From assembly GCA_031260125.1 (NCBI GenBank), contig JAIRKM010000019.1, positions 1 to 36,550 on the forward strand: a stretch of 36,550 nucleotides of DNA, given 5' to 3'. The position numbers were made by a program, and so were the translations under genes. How positions within the stretch are numbered: position 1 is the first letter of the stretch; every line of letters starts with the position of its first letter. Positions 9,933 through 18,037 of the stretch are shown one piece after another. The stretch comes from Helicobacteraceae bacterium. Lineage in GTDB: Bacteria > Campylobacterota > Campylobacteria > Campylobacterales > SZUA-545. The notes under the pieces are model-generated. The model had not been told where the DNA came from. It searched no databases and worked only from the letters and a program-made list of their open reading frames with translations.

Positions 9933-11648
9933 CTATACGTCCGCGCCCGTAGCCTGCCCGCCGCGCGCCGCTTTCATAAGCTGATCGGCAAGAGTCGAAA
10001 CTCTCCGCGCAATCCCGCCCGTATGCGCCGCCGTTTCACCGCTTTGGTGGTTGACCGCTACAAGCTCCTCAATTGATTGGTTTATATTGCCCACCTTGTT
10101 CATTCCGCTGTGCATAGCGGCGGTTACGGCGTTTACCAGATCGTGCGTGCTTGAAACCTTATTGGAAAGGTCTTCAAACCCTTCGATCATCCTCTTTGAT
10201 ATTCCCATGCCTTCGTTCGCTTTAAGCTGCGTCTGGGCAACAAGCTCCTTGATCCGCTTCGCCGCTTCCGCGCTCTTGCCTGCCAAACTGCGCACTTCGC
10301 TCGCTACCACAGCAAAACCCTTGCCCGCTTCACCCGCCGTCGCCGCTTCCACCGCCGCGTTAAGCGACAGGATATTGGTTTGAAACGAGATCGAGTCGAT
10401 TACGGCGGTCGCCTCTTTGATCAGCGCGGTGGAGGCGTTAATCTCCTCCATTGCCTTAACGGTATCGTGAGAAAAGACGAGTCCGTTTGCCGCCGACTCT
10501 CTTGCCTCGATCGCGATTGCCGCCATCTGCTCCGCCTTGTGCGTCGTCTCCTCAATATCTTGAATGATGTCGCGCACGGAAGCGGTGATCCGATCAACGC
10601 TAGAAGATTCTCTCGCCGACACCTCTGTCAAAGAAGCCACGGCGCCGATCAACTCTTCTGAAGCGCCGCTCAACGCCACGCTGTGCTTGAGATTCATCGA
10701 CGCGATCTGACCTAGCGCCGCTCCCAAGCCATTGACGCAGTTTATAAGCCGCGCCGATTCTCCATCGCGAGCGCCCCTTTCCACCGGCCTCGTAAATTCC
10801 CCGCGGCGGTAGAGTTCCAGCGTCTCTAGCACGCTTTGAATGAGAGCGCCGATCGTTTGCATCATGCGGTTAAACGCCTTTACAAGCTCGCCGTTCAGAG
10901 GAGTCTCAGGTTCGCCGACCAATCGGCGGTTTATATGCCCTCTGTCCACCTGCGCGCATAAAAGCAGCACCTCGCCAAGCGTTTTGATGTCTTCATCGCG
11001 CTGTTTTTCGCGCAGACTGGCAATCCTGTTTATCTGTTTGGAGATCGCTCCTTCACTACCCGAAAGCTCCGCAAGGCGCTCAAACTCGTTGGATTCACCC
11101 GTAACAAACCCTTCAAGCCGCTCAATGTGCGCGGCAATCTCCAAAAAGTACCGCCGCCTGCGGTAGATTCCCAGATACCAGTGCGCTGCGCATATCGTAA
11201 GCGCCGTTATAAACGTGAGCGCTCCCGCGAATAAAATTTTCACGTCGTTTTTGCGGCAAAGATCCTTAACCGTCTTCAGCTCGCCCGTCGCCTGCGCAAG
11301 CAAAGCGGTAATCTCGCCGTTAAAATCAAAAAGCGCGTCTTCGTCTCCGCCTTTATCCATAAAAGCGGTGAATTTACCTTTCAGGCGCGTTCCCGCGCCT
11401 TTGTCCTCCTGTTCGATCGCGCTTATTGCCGACCACACAAACGTACGTTCCGCCTCTGTTTTAAGCTCCCACCCGTTATCGATCGCGGCAGAAAAAAGCG
11501 ATTTCAGATGGCTATGCGCCCTTTCTAGCCCCGCGCGCCGCTCCGCCACTGCACCCGATTGTATAACCTGCGCTCTGAGATAGGCAAACGAAGCAAAAAG
11601 CGCCGCCGCAATCGCGATCCAGTAAACCGCCGATACCCTCCTGCTCAC
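9933..11648 (-). CDS. Methyl-accepting chemotaxis protein, probable partner of the CetB-like PAS protein
   Basis: A 571-aa transmembrane receptor. Membrane helices lie at about 7-24 and 137-160, enclosing a ~110-residue extracytoplasmic region with no recognised fold. A HAMP-like linker region follows (~163-290), and the signalling hairpin is at 419-467 (SFQTNILSLNAAVEAA, then FAVVASEVRSLAGKSAEAAK). No CheR-tether pentapeptide ends the protein. The ATGA overlap with the PAS gene suggests the pair acts like CetA/CetB of C. jejuni, where the PAS protein senses redox state and signals through the receptor. CetA proper lacks a large periplasmic domain, so this may be a variant with a second input. 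Confidence 0.93.
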   Translation of the reverse strand: MSRRVSAVYWIAIAAALFASFAYLRAQVIQSGAVAERRAGLERAHSHLKSLFSAAIDNGWELKTEAERTFVWSAISAIEQEDKGAGTRLKGKFTAFMDKGGDEDALFDFNGEITALLAQATGELKTVKDLCRKNDVKILFAGALTFITALTICAAHWYLGIYRRRRYFLEIAAHIERLEGFVTGESNEFERLAELSGSEGAISKQINRIASLREKQRDEDIKTLGEVLLLCAQVDRGHINRRLVGEPETPLNGELVKAFNRMMQTIGALIQSVLETLELYRRGEFTRPVERGARDGESARLINCVNGLGAALGQIASMNLKHSVALSGASEELIGAVASLTEVSARESSSVDRITASVRDIIQDIEETTHKAEQMAAIAIEARESAANGLVFSHDTVKAMEEINASTALIKEATAVIDSISFQTNILSLNAAVEAATAGEAGKGFAVVASEVRSLAGKSAEAAKRIKELVAQTQLKANEGMGISKRMIEGFEDLSNKVSSTHDLVNAVTAAMHSGMNKVGNINQSIEELVAVNHQSGETAAHTGGIARRVSTLADQLMKAARGGQATGADV

Positions 11649-12031
11649 GACTCTTCCTCCTTTCTCAACTGTTCATAACGCTTTTCATAACGATTGATCT
11701 CATCTTCGTTTGCTCTGTTTCTCACCGCCAGAAAGCCCTCTCCATAGGCGGATTCGATCGGGAAGATCGTCGTGAAAACCCAGAACGATTCGCCGCTTTT
11801 CGTGGTATTTTTTATAAAGCCCCTCCACGTCGCGCCCCTTGAAATCGTCTCCCAGAGCTGTTTGAAGACGCTCTTTGGCATATCGCTGTGCCGTATCAGC
11901 TTGTGTGTCCTGCCCAGCAGTTCCGCCTCCTGAAAGCCCGATACGCGGCACATTTCGTCATTAACATATCGTATATTCCCGTATCTATCCGTTTCCGATA
12001 TAAGAAGCGTTTTCTCATCTACTAAAACCAT
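11645..12031 (-). CDS. cetB: Aer-like PAS domain protein (CetB-type redox sensor)
   Basis: A 128-aa soluble protein made of one PAS domain. It matches the FAD-binding PAS of Aer: NDEMCRVSGF, then LIRHSDMPKSVF (38-60 region), W-x-GFIKN, and SGESFWV. It has no membrane segment and no signalling domain and must act through a partner. The overlapping downstream receptor is the obvious one, as in the CetA/CetB energy-taxis pair of C. jejuni. Here the pair is embedded in the che operon. FAD binding is inferred from family similarity. It begins 3 nt after the cheV stop. Confidence 0.85.
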   Translation of the reverse strand: MVLVDEKTLLISETDRYGNIRYVNDEMCRVSGFQEAELLGRTHKLIRHSDMPKSVFKQLWETISRGATWRGFIKNTTKSGESFWVFTTIFPIESAYGEGFLAVRNRANEDEINRYEKRYEQLRKEEES

Positions 12032-12034
12032 TGA

Positions 12035-12955
12035 TCATTCCTTTGAGTTTTTCATGTACCGCTCCACAAGCGCGAACAGCGCGTGCGTGTCGGATTTATT
12101 GACAAAATCGGTTACGCCCAACCCTCTGATCTTCTCCGCGATGCCGCTACTGGTCATACTGGAGTTGACGATTACCGGCAGGGACGAGAGCCTAGCGTTC
12201 TGTTTCATGTGGGCGATCACCTGAAAGCCGTCTTTCATCGGCATCTCCAGATCGGTAACGATCATGCCGATGTCGCCCGGATCGATCGTGTCAAGACGAT
12301 CGATCAGTTCCGCGCCATCGCCGTATATTTCGTATTCGATATTAAGAGACCCAAAAAAGTCCGCGAGCTTTTTCGCAGCCGTCGCGCTGTCCTCCGCGAT
12401 CAGCGCCTTTTTGTGAATGAAGCGATCTGGCTTAGGCTCCGGCACGACAAACGGCGGCATTTCCGGCGGAAAGCCGCTTTCGCTCATCAGCCGCTCAATG
12501 TCAAAAATAGAGCCGGGGCGCTCTCTGCCGCCAATTGTGATCTTCGTTTCGTAGAGGATTTTGAGCATGTGCGACGAGAGTTTTTTCAACTCGTAGCTAA
12601 ATCGATCCTCGATCCCGATGATCTCTCTGGCAAAAAAACCGATCCGCTTAAAGTTTACATTGCAGACGACTCCCACGCTGTACACGCTCGGATCGCATGC
12701 GGGCATGCCAAGCCACTTGTCGAGATCGACAAAGGTTACAACCTCGCCGCGTATATCCGCCACTCCGATAATGATGGACGACGGATCGCGGTTTGGAACG
12801 ATCTCAATCTCGTTTAGTATCACGAAATTTTGTACCTTTGAAACGTTTACCGCGTATATCTCCATATTGCCCGTATAAAAAAAGGCAAGCTGCATGATGT
12901 TGTTGAGATGGCTTTCGGTCATGCTGCTAACGATTTTTTGCAGATTGGTGTTCAT
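12035..12955 (-). CDS. cheV: Chemotaxis protein CheV (CheW-receiver fusion)
   Basis: A 306-aa hybrid. An N-terminal CheW-like domain (~20-165; VADIRGEVVTFVDLDKWLG) is followed by a receiver domain (~182-303). The receiver has acidic residues in IAEDSA, the phosphoacceptor Asp235 in VTDLEMP, and the conserved Lys287. CheV couples receptors to CheA and adapts signalling when phosphorylated. It overlaps the upstream propeller-receiver gene by 4 bp. With CheA lacking its own receiver, CheV may act as the phosphate sink or adaptation element. Confidence 0.94.
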   Translation of the reverse strand: MNTNLQKIVSSMTESHLNNIMQLAFFYTGNMEIYAVNVSKVQNFVILNEIEIVPNRDPSSIIIGVADIRGEVVTFVDLDKWLGMPACDPSVYSVGVVCNVNFKRIGFFAREIIGIEDRFSYELKKLSSHMLKILYETKITIGGRERPGSIFDIERLMSESGFPPEMPPFVVPEPKPDRFIHKKALIAEDSATAAKKLADFFGSLNIEYEIYGDGAELIDRLDTIDPGDIGMIVTDLEMPMKDGFQVIAHMKQNARLSSLPVIVNSSMTSSGIAEKIRGLGVTDFVNKSDTHALFALVERYMKNSKE

Positions 12956-14268
12956 TTTAAGCGCTCGTACAGTTTCTGTGTTATCTTGATCACCGCCTCT
13001 TGTCTGAACGGCTTCACCAAGTAGCCCGCCACGCCCATCTTGAGCATCTGAACCACCTTGCTGTGCGATCCTTCGGTTGTGGCCATTATGATTTGCAGGT
13101 GCGGGTATATCTTCATCTCCCTGATACTCTTGACCACCTGCTCTCCGCTCATAGTAGGCATATTCCAGTCAAGAAACATCGCCTTCGTGTCAGGGTGTTT
13201 TTCCAGCAGAAGAAGCGCCTCTTCGCCATTGGATGCCTCAAGCGCCATGATGGACGGAAAGGAGTACCTGATTGCGCCGATAATCACCTTGCGCATCGTG
13301 ATCGAGTCGTCCGCAACGATGATCTTAAACACGCTTTCGCCATCCTGCGATTGGGCGCTTAAATAGCCGGCAATGCGTTTATCGCCGGAGAGATCAAAAA
13401 AAAGCATACTACCCGAAAGGGTGGCGAGAACAAGCTGTCCCGACGCGCTGTCGTACGTGAAGGCGGTAATAGCGTCTCCGAGCTTGTCTATGATCAGCGG
13501 CTCACGGTTGATATTCAGCAGATTTAGCAGTACAAGTTCCCCTGCCATAGAGGAGATCAGCACGCCATCGGTTCCAAAGCGGCGCATCTGTGTGATCGCG
13601 CCTTTTCCCAGCGTAATTACCCGCAGCGCTTTGCGGCTCTCCCTGCCGCTCACTCCGATCCGCCCGCTTTCGTCCGCGCTAAAGAGATAGCCGCCGCAAA
13701 AAAGAAGCCGCGTAATCGCCGCGTTGTGCAACTCTAACTTCTCACGATTAAATCCGCGCAGGCTTGCAAGCGTAACGCCAAAGCGCGCGTCAGCCGCCGC
13801 GATATGCTCATTCTCGTCGTCAAACGCAAGAGAAGAAACGGCAGCGTCCAGTTTTAACTCCAGCAGCACGGAAGCGTCCCTTGTGTCCCACACTGAACAT
13901 CTTCCAGCGCTGTCTCCCAGCGCCGCGAGCGTTCCGTCCATGCTTACGGCAAAGGCGCTTATATCGGCACGATCGGCCGGTATACCGCACGCCTTCGTCT
14001 TCTGATGATCGTCAACCGAATACCTCTCAACGGCGCGTTCTGCCATATTTATGGCAAACACCGCGTCGCTGGAAACCTCGAACTCAAATGGGCGCTTTGG
14101 GTCTATATCGATGTTAAACGCGTCAGTTACGTACTGCGTGGAAGCCTCCAAAACGCGCACGAGACAGAAGCCGCCCCCGTTCGTAAGCACCAGCAGCCTG
14201 CCGTCATTGATGTGCCTGACCTGTATCAGCGGCTTGCCAACCCGCAAGTTTCGCTTTACTACCGCCAT
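12952..14268 (-). CDS. WD-type beta-propeller fused to a CheY-like receiver
   Basis: A 438-aa protein, first gene of the taxis operon, with GGGGAGG just before the ATG. Residues ~1-300 contain degenerate WD-type repeats, clearest at ~104-130 (FAVSMDGTLAALGDSAGRCSVWD) with weaker copies at ~145-290, consistent with a beta-propeller. Residues ~313-438 are a complete receiver: Asp320/Asp321, phosphoacceptor Asp367 in FLDWNMP, Thr397, and Lys419 in VKPF. There is no signal peptide or output domain. The receiver resembles CheY, so CheA phosphorylation is likely. The propeller may bind a motor or cytoskeletal partner or switch when the receiver is phosphorylated. I know no characterised protein with this architecture. 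Confidence 0.82.
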   Translation of the reverse strand: MAVVKRNLRVGKPLIQVRHINDGRLLVLTNGGGFCLVRVLEASTQYVTDAFNIDIDPKRPFEFEVSSDAVFAINMAERAVERYSVDDHQKTKACGIPADRADISAFAVSMDGTLAALGDSAGRCSVWDTRDASVLLELKLDAAVSSLAFDDENEHIAAADARFGVTLASLRGFNREKLELHNAAITRLLFCGGYLFSADESGRIGVSGRESRKALRVITLGKGAITQMRRFGTDGVLISSMAGELVLLNLLNINREPLIIDKLGDAITAFTYDSASGQLVLATLSGSMLFFDLSGDKRIAGYLSAQSQDGESVFKIIVADDSITMRKVIIGAIRYSFPSIMALEASNGEEALLLLEKHPDTKAMFLDWNMPTMSGEQVVKSIREMKIYPHLQIIMATTEGSHSKVVQMLKMGVAGYLVKPFRQEAVIKITQKLYERLK

Positions 14269-14286
14269 GCCTCCCCTTTTTATAAG

Positions 14287-14295
14287 TTTTTAGCA
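14287..14295 (-). promoter_or_regulatory. Possible extended -10 of the taxis operon
   Basis: TGCTAAAAA on the minus strand lies about 19 nt before the ATG at 14268, one base off the TGCTAAAAT found before gap and uup. I see no sigma-54 or sigma-28 type promoter here. Confidence 0.35.
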
Positions 14296-14329
14296 ATAAA
14301 GCATAACACGTTCCAAAGGAAGCAGATAT

Positions 14330-14335
14330 TACAAT
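14330..14335 (+). promoter_or_regulatory. -10 box of the acyl-CoA synthetase gene
   Basis: TACAAT on the plus strand, with a predicted start near 14342. An A-run (14347-14354) runs into a strong ribosome site AAGGAGG (14353-14359), 5 nt before the ATG. No -35 box is evident. Confidence 0.45.
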
Positions 14336-14364
14336 GACAGCACCCTAAAAAAAAGGAGGCTCTA

Positions 14365-16296
14365 ATGACAGAATCTAAACTTTACAACCTATTGAGCGCG
14401 CATGGAATCACCGTTGCGCCGTATAAATCGATCGCCTTTGATGAAAAGCCGGAGATTGACTTCTTTCCGGCTGCGCTGAAGATCGAATCACCAAAGGTAG
14501 TGCATAAAAGCGAATATGGAGCGGTAAAGCTCAATATCGCAAGTAACGAGCAGCTTCAAGCGGCAAAAGCGGAGATTATCAAAAACGTGGAGAGCCGCGG
14601 CGTGAAGCTTGACGCAAGCGATCGCTTTATCGCCACTAAGATGATGCGCGGCGAGGAGTTGTACTTCGGCATGGTTAATGACGACGTATTCGGCAAGACG
14701 ATCCTCTTTGGCAAAGGCGGCGTTCTGCTGGAACTCTATAAAGACGTTGGCTATATCAGCCTTGATGCCGAGAGAGAGGAGATCGGGCGGGCGCTACGAT
14801 CGACCAAAATATCCAAGTTGCTGGATAACTTCAGAGGACTGGGCTTTTCGATCGATGGCGCGGTTGATTTTGTCGTTAAACTGCAAGAGTTTATCAGGAA
14901 AAACCCGACGGTCAGCGAAATGGACATAAACCCTGTGCTGCTTACCAGCGAAGGGTTGATCGCCGTTGATGCCCGCGTAACGTTTGACGACAAAGCGGAC
15001 GTGAAAACGCGGGCGCGCGGACGCTCCAACTTTTTTGACAATAGGCGCGTCGCCGTGATCGGCGCTTCGTCCGATCCGAGCAAAGTTGGATACGCAATAG
15101 CAAAAAACGCGCTTAATTTCAAAGGCGAGGCGTACTTTGTGAACGCCAGAGGCGGTGAGCTATTTGGTAAAAAGCTCTATAAAAGCGTGCCGGAACTGCC
15201 GAACGATGTTGATGCCGCCGTGATTAGCATACCCGGCAAATTTATTCTGCAAACGCTGGAGGAACTTGTCGATAAAAACGTGAAGAACGTGATGGTGATC
15301 AGCGCGGGCTTCAAAGAGGTCGGCGATCTGGAGGGCGAACAGAAGCTGATCGATTTGGTCAACAAGCACAACCTAAATATGATAGGACCAAACTGCCTAG
15401 GCTACTACAAAGGCGAAGACAGCCTGAACCTCACCTTTGGATCAAACAACGTACTCGACGGCGATATCGCCGTTGTAAGCCAGTCTGGAGCAGTGCTGGC
15501 GGCTTTGATGGATAAGGCGTTTCAGTACAAGATCGGCTTCAGCCATATCGTTTCCGTAGGCAACATGGCAGACCTTGACTTCGGCGACCTGATCGGCATG
15601 CTCGAAAGCGATCCTAAGTGCAAGGCAATAAGCCTCTACGTGGAAGGCATGAGTAACGGAAAAACCTTTCTTGAGGCGGCGCGGCGATGTAAAAAACCGA
15701 TCTATGTTTTCAAAACGGGGCGCAGCAATGAGTCTAAGGCGGCGGCGTTCAGCCATACCGGCAACCTCAGCGGCAACTACGAGATGTTTAAGGGATTGCT
15801 TGAAAGCGCAGGTTGCATAATGCTTGATAATATCGAAGCGCTTATCTTCCGACCTGCGCTTGCGAAGGCAAAAAATATCCTGATTATCACCAATGCGGGC
15901 GGTCCCGCCTCGATCCTCACGGACTACATCGTCGATCACGGCAAGTCGCTTTATAAACTTACCGACGAGAACATCAGAGTGCTGGATGCGGCTTTGCCTT
16001 TTAACTGGCCCAAAGCCAATCCAGTGGACATTATCGGCGACGCTATGAGCGATCGCTACGAAAAGACGCTGGAAATCACGCAGGAGTTTGATGGCGTCGA
16101 TCTGATCTACGTGGTCGTTACACCGCAGTTTATGACCGATGGCGACAAGATCGCGGAACTTCTGCTGAGGAAGTGGAAAAAGCCCGTGATTCCCGTAATG
16201 CTTGGCGGTAGCGATCTGCAAAAGGGCTTCGATCTGCTGAAAAACAATGGGGTTCTTTCGTTTGACACATTAAAGGGAGCGACTGAACTGCTATAG
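14365..16296 (+). CDS. ADP-forming acyl-CoA (acetyl-CoA) synthetase, beta-alpha fusion
   Basis: Converts acyl-CoA, ADP and phosphate to the acid, CoA and ATP, a one-enzyme route to acetate in many anaerobes. The 643-aa chain has an N-terminal ATP-grasp domain (~1-210; MDINPVLL at 186-193), a CoA-binding Rossmann domain (~225-350; VAVIGASSDPSKVGYAI, then GPNCLGYY), and a ligase domain to the end with the phosphohistidine motif SHTG (His464). Beta-before-alpha order differs from the alpha-beta fusions best studied in archaea and protists. There is no acetyltransferase domain, so it is not a Pat-type protein acetylase. Direction and acyl preference cannot be read from sequence. Confidence 0.9.
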   Translation: MTESKLYNLLSAHGITVAPYKSIAFDEKPEIDFFPAALKIESPKVVHKSEYGAVKLNIASNEQLQAAKAEIIKNVESRGVKLDASDRFIATKMMRGEELYFGMVNDDVFGKTILFGKGGVLLELYKDVGYISLDAEREEIGRALRSTKISKLLDNFRGLGFSIDGAVDFVVKLQEFIRKNPTVSEMDINPVLLTSEGLIAVDARVTFDDKADVKTRARGRSNFFDNRRVAVIGASSDPSKVGYAIAKNALNFKGEAYFVNARGGELFGKKLYKSVPELPNDVDAAVISIPGKFILQTLEELVDKNVKNVMVISAGFKEVGDLEGEQKLIDLVNKHNLNMIGPNCLGYYKGEDSLNLTFGSNNVLDGDIAVVSQSGAVLAALMDKAFQYKIGFSHIVSVGNMADLDFGDLIGMLESDPKCKAISLYVEGMSNGKTFLEAARRCKKPIYVFKTGRSNESKAAAFSHTGNLSGNYEMFKGLLESAGCIMLDNIEALIFRPALAKAKNILIITNAGGPASILTDYIVDHGKSLYKLTDENIRVLDAALPFNWPKANPVDIIGDAMSDRYEKTLEITQEFDGVDLIYVVVTPQFMTDGDKIAELLLRKWKKPVIPVMLGGSDLQKGFDLLKNNGVLSFDTLKGATELL

Positions 16297-16309
16297 CGCC
16301 GCCTATTTC

Positions 16310-16345
16310 GCGCTCCATCGCCTTTTGGCGGCGGAAGCGCGTTTT
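16310..16345 (+). terminator. Probable terminator after the acyl-CoA synthetase
   Basis: An imperfect GC-rich hairpin: GCGCTCC and CGCC pair with GGCG and GGAAGCGC around a TTTT loop. It is followed by GTTTTC. The T-run is short, so termination strength is uncertain. Confidence 0.45.
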
Positions 16346-16539
16346 CGGATTAAGGCAGGGTTTAAGTCTTTAAGCGCCATATGGAAGAGTTAAGATTTAA
16401 GTTCGGGGATACTGACAGAAAACAATAATCAAAATCATAGAAGACTCAATTATTGGAGTCTCTTTATATGATCTTGTATGCTGTCAATGTCGTCATCTTG
16501 AAGTACTTCATGGTATTCGAACGCGTCGTGAGGTTGAGA
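16346..16539. other. AT-richer intergenic region with a short palindrome
   Basis: No gene is supported between the terminator and metK. The notable element is a perfect inverted repeat AGACTC/GAGTCT with an 8-nt loop at 16442-16461; its arms contain GACTC and GAGTC, both fitting GANTC, the probable site of the methyltransferase at 292-1377. I see no SAM-riboswitch structure, although the next gene is metK. Confidence 0.45.
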
Positions 16540-16545
16540 TACAAT
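16540..16545 (+). promoter_or_regulatory. -10 box TACAAT of metK
   Basis: TACAAT ends 7 nt before the metK ATG. The only Shine-Dalgarno-like GAGG lies too far upstream (16529-16533) and would not be transcribed from this promoter, so a leaderless mRNA is likely. Confidence 0.45.
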
Positions 16546-16552
16546 AACGCCT

Positions 16553-17686
16553 ATGTATATTTTACGAACAGCCGAATCGGCTACAGAGGGGCAAAGCGAC
16601 AAGATCGCCGATCAGATCAGCGACGCCGTGGTGGACGCGGTTCTGCAAAAGGATATAAAAGGATCGGTCGCGTGTGAGACGTTAATCTCTAATGGGTTTT
16701 GCATTGTGGCGGGCGAGATGACGACAGACAGCTATGTGCCGATCGTGGAGATCGCAAAAAACACGATCCGCGAGATCGGCTACACAGACGGCGCGTACGG
16801 ATTTGACTACCGCAGCGCGGGCGTGATCACCGCTGTCAATGAGCGCACAAGCGATCTCTCCGAAGGCGTGATGATAGATGGCAAGATCGGCGCGAGCGAC
16901 TCTAGCCAAGTCGTGGGGTTTGCCTGCAACGAAACGCCGGAGATGATACCTTTTGAAACCTCTTTAGCGCGCAATCTGGCAGAAAAATTAGCCGAAGTAC
17001 GAAAGAGCGGTCTGCTGCCGTTTTTGCTTCCAGATGGGAAAACGCAGGTAATAGTACGTTTTGACGGGGATAAACCGGTGGCGATTGAGCGTATCGTCAT
17101 ATCCGTACAGCACGCGAGGCAAACGCCGCTCAAACAGCTTAGAGAGGCGGTGATCGAAGAGGTGATCAAAACCACGGCGCCAAAGGAACTGCTATCTGAT
17201 TGCGAGATGGCGGTTAATCCCGCCGGAACTTTTGTAATTGGCGGCCCGCAATGCGATACTGGATTGACAGGGCGTAAAAGTATCGACGATTGCTACGGCG
17301 CTAGAGTGCCGCACGGCGGCGGAGCGCTCAGCGGCAAAGACCCTATGCGTATCGATCGGCTTGGCGCGTATCTGGCGCGTTATCTGGCGAAAAATATCGT
17401 AGCCACTGGCGCGGCAAAGAGCGCAGAGGTGCGGCTCACCTATCAAATTGGCGCGCCGGAGCCGATCGCCGTTGCCGTTCATACGGCATCCGACAGCGGC
17501 GTTGACGATCAAGCCTTATCGGCTCGAATAGCAAAAGAGATCGACCTTACAAGCGGGACAGCGGCAAAACGGCTTGAACTGCTCAAGGCGCAGTACCGCA
17601 AAATCGCCGTCTACGGTCATTTTGGGCGCTCTGGTTTTGGCTGGGAAGAAACCGATCTTGCCTCTGAAATCAAGCGGTTCATTTAA
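16553..17686 (+). CDS. metK: S-adenosylmethionine synthetase-like protein with altered active-site motifs
   Basis: Makes S-adenosylmethionine from ATP and methionine. The 377-aa protein aligns end to end with bacterial MetK: ACETLISNG, GEMTTDS, GKTQV, GGPQCDTGLTGRK (230-242), HGGGALSGKDP (254-264) and YGHFGR near the end. Two hallmark sites differ. The GHPDK motif reads GQSDK, so the catalytic His is Gln14; Asp16 and Lys17 are kept. The signature GAGDQG reads GASDSS (113-118). In E. coli MetK this His is important for catalysis. The protein looks more like the E. coli-type enzyme than the C. jejuni one. It may be a working variant or a paralogue with shifted chemistry. No other metK is in the window. 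Confidence 0.88.
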   Translation: MYILRTAESATEGQSDKIADQISDAVVDAVLQKDIKGSVACETLISNGFCIVAGEMTTDSYVPIVEIAKNTIREIGYTDGAYGFDYRSAGVITAVNERTSDLSEGVMIDGKIGASDSSQVVGFACNETPEMIPFETSLARNLAEKLAEVRKSGLLPFLLPDGKTQVIVRFDGDKPVAIERIVISVQHARQTPLKQLREAVIEEVIKTTAPKELLSDCEMAVNPAGTFVIGGPQCDTGLTGRKSIDDCYGARVPHGGGALSGKDPMRIDRLGAYLARYLAKNIVATGAAKSAEVRLTYQIGAPEPIAVAVHTASDSGVDDQALSARIAKEIDLTSGTAAKRLELLKAQYRKIAVYGHFGRSGFGWEETDLASEIKRFI

Positions 17687-17743
17687 GAGCAGATAAGTTA
17701 GAGTTTGTAGTGCATTTCATATCTTAAAACATAAGGAAAAGTC

Positions 17744-17998
17744 ATGTCTGTAAAGATCACCGATGCCTGTATCTGCTGTGGCGCCTGTGTGGACGAGTGT
17801 CCCGTCGGCGCTATTTTGGACGACAGCGAAAACCCCGAAGGGGAAGCCGCTTACTACGTGCAGCCGAAAGCATGCGTAGAGTGCGAAGGGCACTACGACG
17901 CTCCCGCCTGTGCTTCACAGTGTCCTACTGAGGGATGTATCGTCTATTCCGAAGGCAACAAAAGAGGCATGCTGGCAGGCACTCCCGTCGCCGCGTAA
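17744..17998 (+). CDS. 2[4Fe-4S] ferredoxin
   Basis: An 84-aa electron carrier. The first cluster motif is CICCGACVDECP; the second is CVECEG followed, after an insertion, by CASQCP, the longer spacing of the Allochromatium-type ferredoxins found across Campylobacterota. A ribosome site AAGGAAAAG precedes the ATG. The position upstream of ndk matches the C. jejuni order. It probably serves low-potential oxidoreductases. Confidence 0.95.
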   Translation: MSVKITDACICCGACVDECPVGAILDDSENPEGEAAYYVQPKACVECEGHYDAPACASQCPTEGCIVYSEGNKRGMLAGTPVAA

Positions 17999-18009
17999 CT
18001 GCCTGAAAC

Positions 18010-18030
18010 GCCGGCTTTAGCCGGCTTCTG
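18010..18030 (+). terminator. Rho-independent terminator after the ferredoxin gene
   Basis: A perfect hairpin GCCGGC-TTTA-GCCGGC (18010-18025) followed by TTCTGTT. It stands 12 nt after the ferredoxin stop and directly before the ndk promoter. Confidence 0.6.
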
Positions 18031-18037
18031 TTACAAT
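18029..18037 (+). promoter_or_regulatory. Extended -10 promoter of the ndk-fabH operon
   Basis: TGTTACAAT on the plus strand, with a predicted start near 18044. It is followed by a T-rich leader and a G-run (18059-18064) that serves as the ribosome site for ndk at 18074. Confidence 0.5.

Noticed and set aside
12083-12817. 244-aa plus-strand reading frame opposite cheV
   Set aside because: Antisense shadow of a clear CheV gene, with no ribosome site or family signature.
14347-14354. A-run before the acyl-CoA synthetase ribosome site as a second phase-variation tract
   Set aside because: Eight A in a leader is common and does not affect a reading frame; no evidence for switching.
15442-16221. 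259-aa minus-strand reading frame inside the acyl-CoA synthetase gene
   Set aside because: It lies wholly opposite a strongly conserved gene, has no recognisable motif, and is expected from its codon composition.
16346-16552. SAM riboswitch upstream of metK
   Set aside because: No multi-stem conserved structure is visible and the -10 box at 16540-16545 leaves no leader.
16453-16677. Small plus-strand frame before metK
   Set aside because: It overlaps the conserved start of metK in another frame and ends in low-complexity basic sequence.
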